From contig CP119311.1 in NCBI GenBank assembly GCA_029202545.1, positions 4,898,001 to 4,962,000 on the forward strand: a stretch of DNA of 64,000 nucleotides, written 5' to 3'. The notes under the pieces are model-generated. The model made no database searches, had not been told where the DNA came from, and saw only the letters and a list, made by a program, of their open reading frames with translations. The translations under genes and the position numbers were made by a program. Shown here one piece after another: positions 9,069 through 18,045 of this stretch. This stretch comes from Candidatus Pseudobacter hemicellulosilyticus (GTDB lineage: Bacteria; Bacteroidota; Bacteroidia; Chitinophagales; Chitinophagaceae). Numbering within the stretch: the stretch's first letter is position 1; the number at the start of each line of letters is the position of its first letter.

Positions 9069-10421
9069 ATGAAAAAACATTTTACCATCAGCCTCCTATT
9101 GGTTTTATGCCTGAGTGCAGCTGATCTCCCTGCCCAATCGACCGGTTTTCATCAATGGGCTTCCACGCCGCCGATGGGCTGGAACAGCTGGGATTGTTTT
9201 GGTCCCACCGTCACCGAAGCGGAAGTAAAGGCCAATGCGGATTACATGGCCAAACACCTGAAAAAGGTTGGCTGGGAATATATAGTGGTGGATATCCGCT
9301 GGTATATATCCAACGACAAGGCCCATGGCTACAATGAAAAAGATGCGCAGTACAATATGGATTCCTTTGGCCGGTTGCAGCCTGCCATCAACCGGTTCCC
9401 TTCTGCTGCGGATGGCAAAGGTTTCAGGCCCCTGGCCGATTACCTGCACAGCAAAGGACTGAAATTCGGCATCCATATCATGCGGGGCGTTCCCGTGGAA
9501 GCGGTCAAACGGCAGCTCCCTGTTAAAGGCAGCAGCGTTACGGCGGCGGATATCTATTCTCCCAAAGACCAATGCCTCTGGTTACGGGATATGTATACCA
9601 TCCGGCCCGGCGTTCCCGGGGCGCAGGAATATTACAATTCTCTTTTTGAACTCTACGCTTCCTGGGGGCTGGACTTTGTCAAAGTGGACGATCTTTCTTC
9701 TCCCATCTATTTCACGGAAGAAGTGGAGATGATCCGCAAAGCCATTGAACGTACGGGCAGGAAGATAGTGCTGAGCACATCGCCGGGAGAAACACCGATA
9801 GCCCATGCGGCGCATGTACAGCAGCATGCCAATATGTGGCGGACGGTGGGTGATTTCTGGGACAACTGGCCGCAGCTCAAAGAACATTTTGAAGTGTTTG
9901 AGCGCTGGAATGCCTGGCGTGCGCCGGGCGCCTGGCCTGACGGCGATATGCTGCCGCTGGGGCATATTGGCATCCGTGCGGAGCGGGGTGATCCCCGGAT
10001 GGCGCAGCTGACAAAGGACGAACAGTATACGCTGATGACCTTATGGTGTATGTTCCGGTCGCCCCTCATGTTTGGCGGGCACCTGCCGGATAATGATCCG
10101 TTCACCTTATCGCTGCTGACCAATAAAGCGGTATTATATGTATTGCAGCACAGCACCGGCAACCGGCCGCTGTTCAACGACAGCGCAAAGGCTGCCTGGA
10201 TAGCAGAGGAGCCGGGAACGGGCGTACGTTACCTGGCCGTATTCAACAAACAGGATGGGGATTCTCCGGTGAATATAGCAGTTGATCTGACGTCCCTGGG
10301 CTTTAGTGGTCCCTGCACCGTGCAGGATTGCTGGACAGGTAAAAAGCTGGGCCGGTTCACGGGCAGCTTTGCGCCGGCTATACCGCGGCATGGGGCGGGG
10401 TTGTACCGGATTGACCAATAA
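9069..10421 (+). CDS. GH27 alpha-galactosidase-like enzyme, exported
   Basis: A 450-aa glycoside hydrolase family 27 (clan D) enzyme with a signal peptide (MKKHFTISLLLVLCLSAADLPAQ). The clan signature PPMGWNSWDCFG follows the signal. The likely nucleophile is D207 in FVKVDD and the likely acid/base is D262 in WRTVGD, with a C-terminal beta-sandwich ending near residue 450. Known GH27 activities are alpha-galactosidase, alpha-N-acetylgalactosaminidase and beta-L-arabinopyranosidase. The last is worth considering beside arabinose genes but cannot be decided here. It sits 8 bases after the GH51 gene. Confidence 0.88.
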   Translation: MKKHFTISLLLVLCLSAADLPAQSTGFHQWASTPPMGWNSWDCFGPTVTEAEVKANADYMAKHLKKVGWEYIVVDIRWYISNDKAHGYNEKDAQYNMDSFGRLQPAINRFPSAADGKGFRPLADYLHSKGLKFGIHIMRGVPVEAVKRQLPVKGSSVTAADIYSPKDQCLWLRDMYTIRPGVPGAQEYYNSLFELYASWGLDFVKVDDLSSPIYFTEEVEMIRKAIERTGRKIVLSTSPGETPIAHAAHVQQHANMWRTVGDFWDNWPQLKEHFEVFERWNAWRAPGAWPDGDMLPLGHIGIRAERGDPRMAQLTKDEQYTLMTLWCMFRSPLMFGGHLPDNDPFTLSLLTNKAVLYVLQHSTGNRPLFNDSAKAAWIAEEPGTGVRYLAVFNKQDGDSPVNIAVDLTSLGFSGPCTVQDCWTGKKLGRFTGSFAPAIPRHGAGLYRIDQ

Positions 10422-10502
10422 ATTGTTTTGTTGCACATCAAAAAAAAACTAAAATTGTAACTGGTAAACAGTTTGTGCAATCATTGATCATTTAACAGAA
10501 CC

Positions 10503-10928
10503 ATGAAATTGCAGATCAGCGCCAAACAGCCTGGCCGCAAACAGCCCCTTATCGCTAACAGGTCTATTGACATTGAGGACATCGGCAGCCATCCTACAGT
10601 CAGGCAATTGCTGCTGGCCGTGGTAACCCAGCAGGTGGAGGAATACAATAGCAAAACTCCGGAAAAGAACCTGATCCCCTTTTTAAGCAAAGAAACCATC
10701 AATGAACAGGCAGGTACGGGTAAAGTAGGTTTTGATACACTTTACAACGACAATAAGGCCAACCTGCAAAAGGCCCGGGAAGCAGCATTGCTGGCTTTCG
10801 GCGACGGCCTCTTTGTTCTATTCTGCAACGATGAACAATTTGACAAACTGGATACCATCATCCCATTAACTCCTGATACAGTCATTACTTTTATCAGGCT
10901 CACTTTTCTGGCCGGTAGTTACTGGTAA
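10503..10928 (+). CDS. Hypothetical protein paired with DUF4132 protein
   Basis: A 141-aa soluble protein with no signal peptide or membrane helix. I do not recognise the family. It begins MKLQISAKQPGRK and ends with a hydrophobic FIRLTFLAGSYW tail. It lies 29 bases before the 1677-aa DUF4132 gene on the same strand and is almost certainly cotranscribed with it, which suggests a partner or chaperone role for the large protein. Nothing in the sequence shows catalysis. Confidence 0.75.
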   Translation: MKLQISAKQPGRKQPLIANRSIDIEDIGSHPTVRQLLLAVVTQQVEEYNSKTPEKNLIPFLSKETINEQAGTGKVGFDTLYNDNKANLQKAREAALLAFGDGLFVLFCNDEQFDKLDTIIPLTPDTVITFIRLTFLAGSYW

Positions 10929-10957
10929 CAGCCAGCTCCCCAAACCCTCCTAACCAT

Positions 10958-13900
10958 ATGGAACAAAGTCCTGTCAAGCAGTACCTGGAAAACAAAATAA
11001 TCCCTGATTTTTATAAACAGCTGAAGGCTCGCCTGGCCCGCGAACTGGACGGCGGAGATGGCGCAGGTTCATTAAGTCCTGCCGCGGCAGAACTGGGCCT
11101 GCTCCTTATTAATGAAAGAGCGGGAATGCAGCAACTGGGAACCGGTAATACAGATGCACCGGCCTATGGCGCAGACCGGTTCAACCGCATCCGGGAGCTG
11201 CTGGGGGAAGCGGAATGGAACAATCCTTCCAACTATGCCCTGTTACCATTCATTTTTGGCAATGAAAAAGCCGCTTTAATAAAATACGCGTGGGAACAGG
11301 TTCCTGACCAGATGTACCAGGTGGGATATACCCGCCGGTCTTTCAGGTCCCCTGCCAATAAAGAATTATACCTGCCCAACCAGATCAGTTTCCTGATCAG
11401 CAGCATTCCGCAAGCCTATTCCAGAGGATGGGATGCCGGTTACAACGTCATTACAAAGCAATATGACCTCGACCTCCAGGAGCAGATCAGGTATGATTTT
11501 GCCATGGGGGATAATAATGCCAGCCTGTTCAGGCTATGGTCAGCCGCTATTGACCTGGCATATCCCGGTGTATACGAGCAGCTGGAGGCTATTATCTTCA
11601 ACAAGGATGAAGTGGGCAAAGTGACCAGGACCATCATCAAGGCCTTACTCAACAGCCAGAAACAGGAAGCCTGGGAACTGGTAGAAAAGCTGCTGCTGGC
11701 GGCGCAAAGACAGGAAGGACTTCGGCAGACCATCCTGGAGGCCCTGGATGAAACCAGTACAGGCGCCCTGAAATACATGATCAAAGTGATCATTGATAAT
11801 GACCTGGCCCGGTTTTCATCAGTGGTCAGAGCAGTTGATGTATGGGCCGGTATGGGCTGGGAGAGTGAGCGGGAGACTACCGTTCGCAGCTTTTTGGAGA
11901 AAGCATACAAATACCTGGACAACCCTGCACTGATACCGCAGGCCATGACAGACAGCAACAATGCAGAAGTATATATGGCCCTGTGGGCGCAGGGCGTATT
12001 TGATGTGGAAGAAACAATACCTTACCTGCAACAACTGATGACAACCGGCAATACGGAAAAACGTACCCTTGCATTAATTTTTGCAGCGCAGACAGCTCAT
12101 TACAGGATCCAGCTGCCTTTTTTGGTACAGGGCCTTGCAGACACTGAGATCCCGCCGCTGGCCTGTGCAGTCAACTTTATTAAGCAATTGCTGATACACG
12201 ATCATTCCTCCCAATATATTAAAGCCAATTATCCTGACCTGTTCCAACAGCTGCATGAACGTTATCAGCAGGTTACCACTAAAGAAAAAAAGTTTGCCGG
12301 CTATGTATTCGCGTGGCTGACCATTGAGTTTAACAGGAAGGATATCCTGTGGAGCATGCTGCAGCTGGTGGACAACAGCCAGGAGCGGCTGAATACAGTG
12401 ACCGGTTATTTTGAGGAAATGGATGCCTTCCTGAAAAGAGCGCTCACCCGTATCATTCTGTCCAAACATTCCGATTACAGATACCGAGCTGATAAGCAGG
12501 CTGATCTTCCCCTCACGCCTTTCCAGCGCAGCTATGCGCTGCTGATATTGAAAGACAGGAGCGAATTTGACATTGCCTGTGCAGCCTTACAACCCTTCCC
12601 TTTAACGGCTGACGAAGTCAGGAACTTTCCTGACTACTTTAAAAGAAAGGCAGCAGATTTCCGGAGCCGGCTCATTTCCCTGCTGCTGTTGCAGGAAGAC
12701 AGTATCCTGTTCCCCGTTGTTGAACAGATCTTATTGCAGGGAGATATTGAACAAAGGCTGGCGGGGCTGGACATCCTTGTCCAGTTGCATAAGGCCGGCA
12801 GGTTTGCAGAAGCTATCACCGGATGGGTGGCGCAGTTCCGGGAAAGAAAGACCGTTTCCCAGAAAGAGGCAATACTGCTGGCCCAGCTATCAGAAAGCAA
12901 CGAGGCAACATACAGTGCAGAGAACGGTTACGGGTTATATGATCCTTCCCGGTTGACGCCGGTAGTAGCCCCCGTCATTGATCCTGACAGCCTGTATGAA
13001 CAGGCATTTGCCCTGCAGGAGTATGGTTTTTCACAGCCCCTGTCTCATATCAGGGAAGCATTTGTAGACCTTGAAAAACTGCACCATGCACACCGGGATC
13101 ATGAATACCAGGTAACCTACTGGAACAATACAACAGAAACAGTACTGCTGGGGAATCAATTCCATAGATCAGATTACACCAAAGAATACAGCTCTGACAG
13201 AGAAAGATATGAAGCCTATCCCTTTCATGCGCTCTGGGAAGCCTGGTTTATACAATGGAAGCTGCAGCCGCAGGATCTTTGTATCCTCTTCCATGCCTCC
13301 AAACTGATGTATGGACATTACCCGGAAGCCATGAGCAGCCAACTGCCCCGCATCAAAGATATCATGCCTGCCAAATCAGTAAATTTCAATTCGCCCCTGT
13401 TCAGGATAGCGGAAACGCTTCAGTTAATATATCCTTTAGCCCAAAGCAATGAATGGCATATAGGCGCCGCTACAAGACTTTTTGCTTCCCTGGATGAAAA
13501 AGAACTGAAAAAAGACAAAGACCCCAATAGCTATTCCGTATTCCAGGGCTGGCAGCAGATTTCGTCCTTACATCTTTTCAGCGGAGCCATCAACCTGTTG
13601 ACACTTGATACAAAGCAGCTACAACAATGCTGGCTACTATACAACTGGAGGCAGTACAGCGGACTACCGCAAAATGCCCGGTATCATATTCCGCCTCTTC
13701 AACTTTTCTGCCGTGCTTTTGAGGCCGGTGTAATTGGAAAGGATGAACTGTACAGGGGACTGCTTCATCCTGAACACATAAAATTGGTCTCTACCCTGAA
13801 AAAACATAAGCATGAATTCGATTACATGGGTACATTTCCCTTCTTATTGGAACCGTTTAACCAGATCCGTGATAGGATCCTGGATGTGGAACTGAAACGC

Positions 13901-15991
13901 GGGGACTCACCAACGCCTGTCACCGCTATGGCGGCGGCTTTGAAGCGGATCTATGGGATCAGCCGCTTGGGGGAACTGCTTGCCGGGCTGGGAAAGACCA
14001 GCCTCTACAAAGGGTATTTCTATTCCTGGGGAGAGCAGGATCAATTGAACAAGCAATCCTCCTTCAGCCATTTATTGAAGAACTGTTACCCGCTGGATAC
14101 CGACAACCAGCAGCTGTTTGACCAGACGATGCAGGCAAAAGAGATCAGCGGGAACAGGTTGATAGAAGCAGCTATGTATGCCCCGCAATGGCAAAAATTT
14201 GTTAGCAACTACCTGGGCTGGAAAGGACTGGACAACGCCATCTGGTGGATGCATGCCCATACCAAGACAGATGCTTACGAAGAAAAAACAGCAGAAGCAG
14301 AAAGTGAAATAGCAAGATATTCCACGGTAGACCTCAAAGAATTCAAGGATGGGGCAGTGGACAAGGACTGGTTCCACAGGGCTTATAAAGAGATCGGCAA
14401 AGACCGGTGGCCCATTATTTATGAAGCGGCCAAATATATTAGTGACGGCAATGGCCACAGGCGCGCCCGGATCTATGCAGACGCGCTGCTGGGCAATCTT
14501 ACCCTAAAGGAGATCACGGAAAAAGTGACCGACAAGCGCGACCAGGACCATCTCCGGATTTACGGCCTGGTGCCCCTGGGTAAAGCCAAAGCCATGAAAG
14601 AAGTGCTGGAACGCTACGAATACATTCAGCAGTTCAAAAAAGGAAGCAGTCAGTTTGGTGCGCAGAAGCAGGCCAGTGAAGCCCGGGCTATACAGATGGC
14701 AATGGAAAACCTGGCCCGCAATGCCGGCTACCCTGATCCTATCCGGCTTACCTGGGCCATGGAGACAAGGCAGGTACAGCAGATCCTGTCCAAGCAAACG
14801 CAGGTCCGGTATGAGGATGTACTGATAGGCCTGGTCATTGATGAAGAAGGACAGGCTGATGTAGTCGCTTTTAAAGGTGATAACCCTTTAAAAGCAATCC
14901 CGGCCAAGTTCAGGAAAGACAAAAAAGTAGAAGAGCTGAATGGCTATAAGAAAACATTAAGGGAGCAATACAACAGGGCAAGAAGGGGCCTGGAAGAAGC
15001 CATGGTGCGCGGCGATCAGTTCCAGCCGGAAGAGATCAAAGCGCTGTTTGCCCATCCTGTGATCTCCAGACACCTTGAAAAGCTGGTCCTGATAGTGGAT
15101 GCAGCAGGCAAAACCGGCTCCCACGGCTTTTACCGGGATGGCGCACTCTTTGATGGAACACAGGAATTCCCCCTTTCTTCCAAAGACCAACTCCGCATAG
15201 CCCATTGCATTGACCTGTACAAAACAGGATCCTGGTCCGTTTACCAGCGCTATGCCTTTGATCACCAGTTGAAGCAGCCCTTCCGGCAACTGTTCCGGGA
15301 ACTGTACCTGCCCACGCAGGATGAATTAAGTGAGAAATCTGTCAGTCGCAGGTACGCCGGTCACCAGGTACAGCCCCGGCAAACCGCAGCCCTGCTGAAA
15401 TCAAGAGGCTGGAAAGCGGATTATGAAACGGGCCTGCAGAAAGTTTTCCATAAGGAAGGGTTTGTGGCTAAACTATATGCCCTTGCAGACTGGCTCACGC
15501 CATCAGAAGTAGAAAACCCCACCCTGGAAACCATAGCATTCCACGACCTCAAAACCTATAAGAACGTTGCCTTTACTGATATTGACGGTCGCATTTTCAG
15601 CGAGGTGATGCGTGATATAGACCTCGTGGTAAGCATTGCGCATGCCGGCGCCGTGGATGCGGAAGCCAGCCATTCTTCCATAGAAATGCGGGCTGTCCTC
15701 CTACAGGAAACCCTGCGGTTGTTCCGGATCAGCAATGTGGAGATTGCCGGCAGCCACGCTAAGATCAGGGGAAAACTGGGAGAATACAGTGTACATCTCG
15801 GCAGCGCGGTAGCCCACAGCATGGGGGCCGGCTATTTATCCATCATCCCGGTACATGCACAGCAAAGAGGCAGACTGTTCCTGCCCTTTGTGGACGACGA
15901 TCCCAAATCAGCAGAACTGATGGCCAAAGTACTGCTGCTGGCCAAGGATGATGAGATACAGGATCCCACCATTCTGCAACAGCTGAGGTAG
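10958..15991 (+). CDS. Giant DUF4132 (YehI/MolR-type) helical-repeat protein
   Basis: A 1677-aa cytosolic protein made mostly of alpha-helical, HEAT-like repeats over the first ~1200 residues (DUF5724-like). A DUF4132 region follows at about 1280-1500, where the hallmark KQPFRQLFRELY is visible, and a C-terminal alpha/beta domain (DUF7737-like) at about 1540-1677. E. coli YehI, historically linked to MolR, carries DUF4132, and in many genomes such proteins lie beside MoxR ATPases and VWA proteins in predicted stress or conflict systems. Here no MoxR or VWA gene is adjacent. Function is unknown; a scaffold role is inference from the repeats. Domain borders are estimated by eye. Confidence 0.75.
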   Translation: MEQSPVKQYLENKIIPDFYKQLKARLARELDGGDGAGSLSPAAAELGLLLINERAGMQQLGTGNTDAPAYGADRFNRIRELLGEAEWNNPSNYALLPFIFGNEKAALIKYAWEQVPDQMYQVGYTRRSFRSPANKELYLPNQISFLISSIPQAYSRGWDAGYNVITKQYDLDLQEQIRYDFAMGDNNASLFRLWSAAIDLAYPGVYEQLEAIIFNKDEVGKVTRTIIKALLNSQKQEAWELVEKLLLAAQRQEGLRQTILEALDETSTGALKYMIKVIIDNDLARFSSVVRAVDVWAGMGWESERETTVRSFLEKAYKYLDNPALIPQAMTDSNNAEVYMALWAQGVFDVEETIPYLQQLMTTGNTEKRTLALIFAAQTAHYRIQLPFLVQGLADTEIPPLACAVNFIKQLLIHDHSSQYIKANYPDLFQQLHERYQQVTTKEKKFAGYVFAWLTIEFNRKDILWSMLQLVDNSQERLNTVTGYFEEMDAFLKRALTRIILSKHSDYRYRADKQADLPLTPFQRSYALLILKDRSEFDIACAALQPFPLTADEVRNFPDYFKRKAADFRSRLISLLLLQEDSILFPVVEQILLQGDIEQRLAGLDILVQLHKAGRFAEAITGWVAQFRERKTVSQKEAILLAQLSESNEATYSAENGYGLYDPSRLTPVVAPVIDPDSLYEQAFALQEYGFSQPLSHIREAFVDLEKLHHAHRDHEYQVTYWNNTTETVLLGNQFHRSDYTKEYSSDRERYEAYPFHALWEAWFIQWKLQPQDLCILFHASKLMYGHYPEAMSSQLPRIKDIMPAKSVNFNSPLFRIAETLQLIYPLAQSNEWHIGAATRLFASLDEKELKKDKDPNSYSVFQGWQQISSLHLFSGAINLLTLDTKQLQQCWLLYNWRQYSGLPQNARYHIPPLQLFCRAFEAGVIGKDELYRGLLHPEHIKLVSTLKKHKHEFDYMGTFPFLLEPFNQIRDRILDVELKRGDSPTPVTAMAAALKRIYGISRLGELLAGLGKTSLYKGYFYSWGEQDQLNKQSSFSHLLKNCYPLDTDNQQLFDQTMQAKEISGNRLIEAAMYAPQWQKFVSNYLGWKGLDNAIWWMHAHTKTDAYEEKTAEAESEIARYSTVDLKEFKDGAVDKDWFHRAYKEIGKDRWPIIYEAAKYISDGNGHRRARIYADALLGNLTLKEITEKVTDKRDQDHLRIYGLVPLGKAKAMKEVLERYEYIQQFKKGSSQFGAQKQASEARAIQMAMENLARNAGYPDPIRLTWAMETRQVQQILSKQTQVRYEDVLIGLVIDEEGQADVVAFKGDNPLKAIPAKFRKDKKVEELNGYKKTLREQYNRARRGLEEAMVRGDQFQPEEIKALFAHPVISRHLEKLVLIVDAAGKTGSHGFYRDGALFDGTQEFPLSSKDQLRIAHCIDLYKTGSWSVYQRYAFDHQLKQPFRQLFRELYLPTQDELSEKSVSRRYAGHQVQPRQTAALLKSRGWKADYETGLQKVFHKEGFVAKLYALADWLTPSEVENPTLETIAFHDLKTYKNVAFTDIDGRIFSEVMRDIDLVVSIAHAGAVDAEASHSSIEMRAVLLQETLRLFRISNVEIAGSHAKIRGKLGEYSVHLGSAVAHSMGAGYLSIIPVHAQQRGRLFLPFVDDDPKSAELMAKVLLLAKDDEIQDPTILQQLR

Positions 15992-16128
15992 CTGATCATC
16001 CATATTGTTTTTTTGTATTGCGCAATGGCAATGATTATGACTGCGCAACCAATGAGCATTTTTTGCCATTGGAATAACTTGCAATTCTCATTTCTTTTTT
16101 TCTATTTTGGCGGCACAATATCCTTTCT

Positions 16129-17901
16129 ATGAAAAATTCCCGGTTACTCATTCATGTATCCTTACTTGCATTTATTCTCTTTTTAGGTTGCAATAAAACC
16201 GATAGTCCGTCTAACAGCAAACCCTATACACCTGAATATGTGACCGCCACCTTATCAGGACGCGTTACAGACAACAGCAAGGAGCCCGTCAGCGGGGCTA
16301 TTGTAAAAGCAGGCACTGCCACTGCCACCACAGATATCAACGGCAGCTTTACCCTCAGCAATGTCCAGGTGGATAAAAACGCTGCCTTTGTCAAGGTAGA
16401 AAAAGAAGGCTTTTTCCTGGGCACTAAAACCATTGTGGCCAGCACCGGCAACAACAATGCCGTGGTCATACAGCTGATCCCCAAAACCGTGGCCGGCACA
16501 ATTACCGCTACATCAGGCGGTACTGTTACGGTTCCTGAAAAAGGCGGCAGCATCGCTTTTGAAGCCAACAGTATCATCAATCCCAACGGCAATGCGGCCT
16601 ATTCCGGCGCCGTAGAGGTCAGCGCTTTTTTCATCAATCCCGAAGCAACAGATTTCAATGAGATCATGCCGGGTACCTTACGGGGTATTACCACCAACAA
16701 TGAAGAGACCGGCCTGCAGTCCTTTGGCATGATGGCCGTTGAGCTGACCGGGTCCGCAGGAGAAAAATTGCAGCTGGCGCCCGGCAAAAAAGCCACCCTG
16801 CATTTCCCCATTCCTGCCGGCCTGCAGGGTGAGGCGCCTGCCAGCATACCCCTGTGGAGCCTGGATGAGACCACCGGACTCTGGAAAGAAGAGGGCGAAG
16901 CTACCAAACAGGGTACAGAATATATTGGTACCGTAGGCCATTTCTCCTTCTGGAACTGCGATGCCCCTTTTCCCATTATTGATTTTACAGCCACCATCAA
17001 AGATGCAAACGGCAATGGCCTGAACGCAGTGGAAGTGGTGATTGAAGTGCCTGCGGGAAGCGGTACAGCCGGCAGTACTTCTGCCAGTAGTTATACCAAT
17101 GCCGAGGGGCTGATCTTTGGTAAGATCCCGGCCAACAAAACGCTCCAGTTAAAAATATATAACAAATGCCGGACCCTGCTGCATTCCCAGAACATCGGGC
17201 CCTTCAGCAGGAACACAGAGTTGGGTGCTATTGCTGTCAATTACAACAGCAGCCAGGTAACTATTTCCGGGGCTGTTGTCAATTGTAAACAGGAGTCTGT
17301 AGCCAATGGCTTTGTATCCATTAAACTGGAAGACATCTTTTACAATGTCCCTGTTACCAATGGAAAATTTTCCACCACTATTACCCGCTGCAACAGCACT
17401 GAAACAACCGCTGCCATTACTGCCTTTGACCTGGAAAAACAAGTCTCTGGTACCGCCAGCAACCTGACGATCTCCGGCAGTACAGCAGATGCAGGTCAAT
17501 TGTATGCCTGTGGTGTTGCAGCAGAAATGTTCATCCGGTATACAGTGGAAGGCGTTGATTATTCATTTGCCCCACCCAAAGACACTTTCATGGTATATGA
17601 AGGTAATTCAACCAATAATTTTGTGGCCATCACCGCCAAGCCTGAAGGAAGAGCTATTGAGCAGTTCATCATCATATTCAAACGCGGTGCAGAACTTGGC
17701 CCCACAAAATTGTACGTCATTGACCTGTATAATGATGACAATTCCATACATTATACCAAGAGCCAAAACGATACCGAAGTGAACATAACCGAATTTGACG
17801 ACGCCTCCGGATTTATTGCAGGTAACTTCTCTGCTATACTCCGGGATTCAGCGGGCACCCAGACATATCCGATAACCGGTAACTTCCGGGTGAAGCGGTA
17901 A
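16129..17901 (+). CDS. Surface lipoprotein with CarboxypepD_reg-like repeats
   Basis: A 590-aa predicted lipoprotein: signal peptide ending FILFLGC with the lipidated cysteine at C21. Residues ~40-120 form a carboxypeptidase-regulatory-like beta fold (TLSGRVTDNSKEPVSGAIVKAG, then ATTDINGSFTLSNV). A similar fold recurs at about 285-350 (TIKDANGNGLNAVEVVIEVPAG). The middle section resembles a ZU5-like beta module (GGTVTVPEKGGSIAFEANSI). No catalytic motif is visible. Such proteins usually sit on the outer membrane of Bacteroidota. It stands alone on the plus strand and ends in a strong terminator. Confidence 0.75.
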   Translation: MKNSRLLIHVSLLAFILFLGCNKTDSPSNSKPYTPEYVTATLSGRVTDNSKEPVSGAIVKAGTATATTDINGSFTLSNVQVDKNAAFVKVEKEGFFLGTKTIVASTGNNNAVVIQLIPKTVAGTITATSGGTVTVPEKGGSIAFEANSIINPNGNAAYSGAVEVSAFFINPEATDFNEIMPGTLRGITTNNEETGLQSFGMMAVELTGSAGEKLQLAPGKKATLHFPIPAGLQGEAPASIPLWSLDETTGLWKEEGEATKQGTEYIGTVGHFSFWNCDAPFPIIDFTATIKDANGNGLNAVEVVIEVPAGSGTAGSTSASSYTNAEGLIFGKIPANKTLQLKIYNKCRTLLHSQNIGPFSRNTELGAIAVNYNSSQVTISGAVVNCKQESVANGFVSIKLEDIFYNVPVTNGKFSTTITRCNSTETTAAITAFDLEKQVSGTASNLTISGSTADAGQLYACGVAAEMFIRYTVEGVDYSFAPPKDTFMVYEGNSTNNFVAITAKPEGRAIEQFIIIFKRGAELGPTKLYVIDLYNDDNSIHYTKSQNDTEVNITEFDDASGFIAGNFSAILRDSAGTQTYPITGNFRVKR

Positions 17902-17917
17902 AATATTTTTGATTGTT

Positions 17918-17964
17918 CCGGAAGTCGGCCAGTTGGTGAACTGGCCGGCTTCCGGATTTTTTTT
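17918..17964 (+). terminator. Strong intrinsic terminator
   Basis: A near-perfect stem of 17 bp (arms 17918-17934 and 17939-17955, four-base loop) is followed by an eight-T run. It lies 17 bases after the 590-aa lipoprotein gene and isolates it from the next gene. Confidence 0.9.
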
Positions 17965-18045
17965 GCTGTTGGCTGATGACATTCCGACCCCTCCTGCGAT
18001 ATACCCCAAAATCGCCTCCAAATCAGCCATATTAAACCAACAGCA

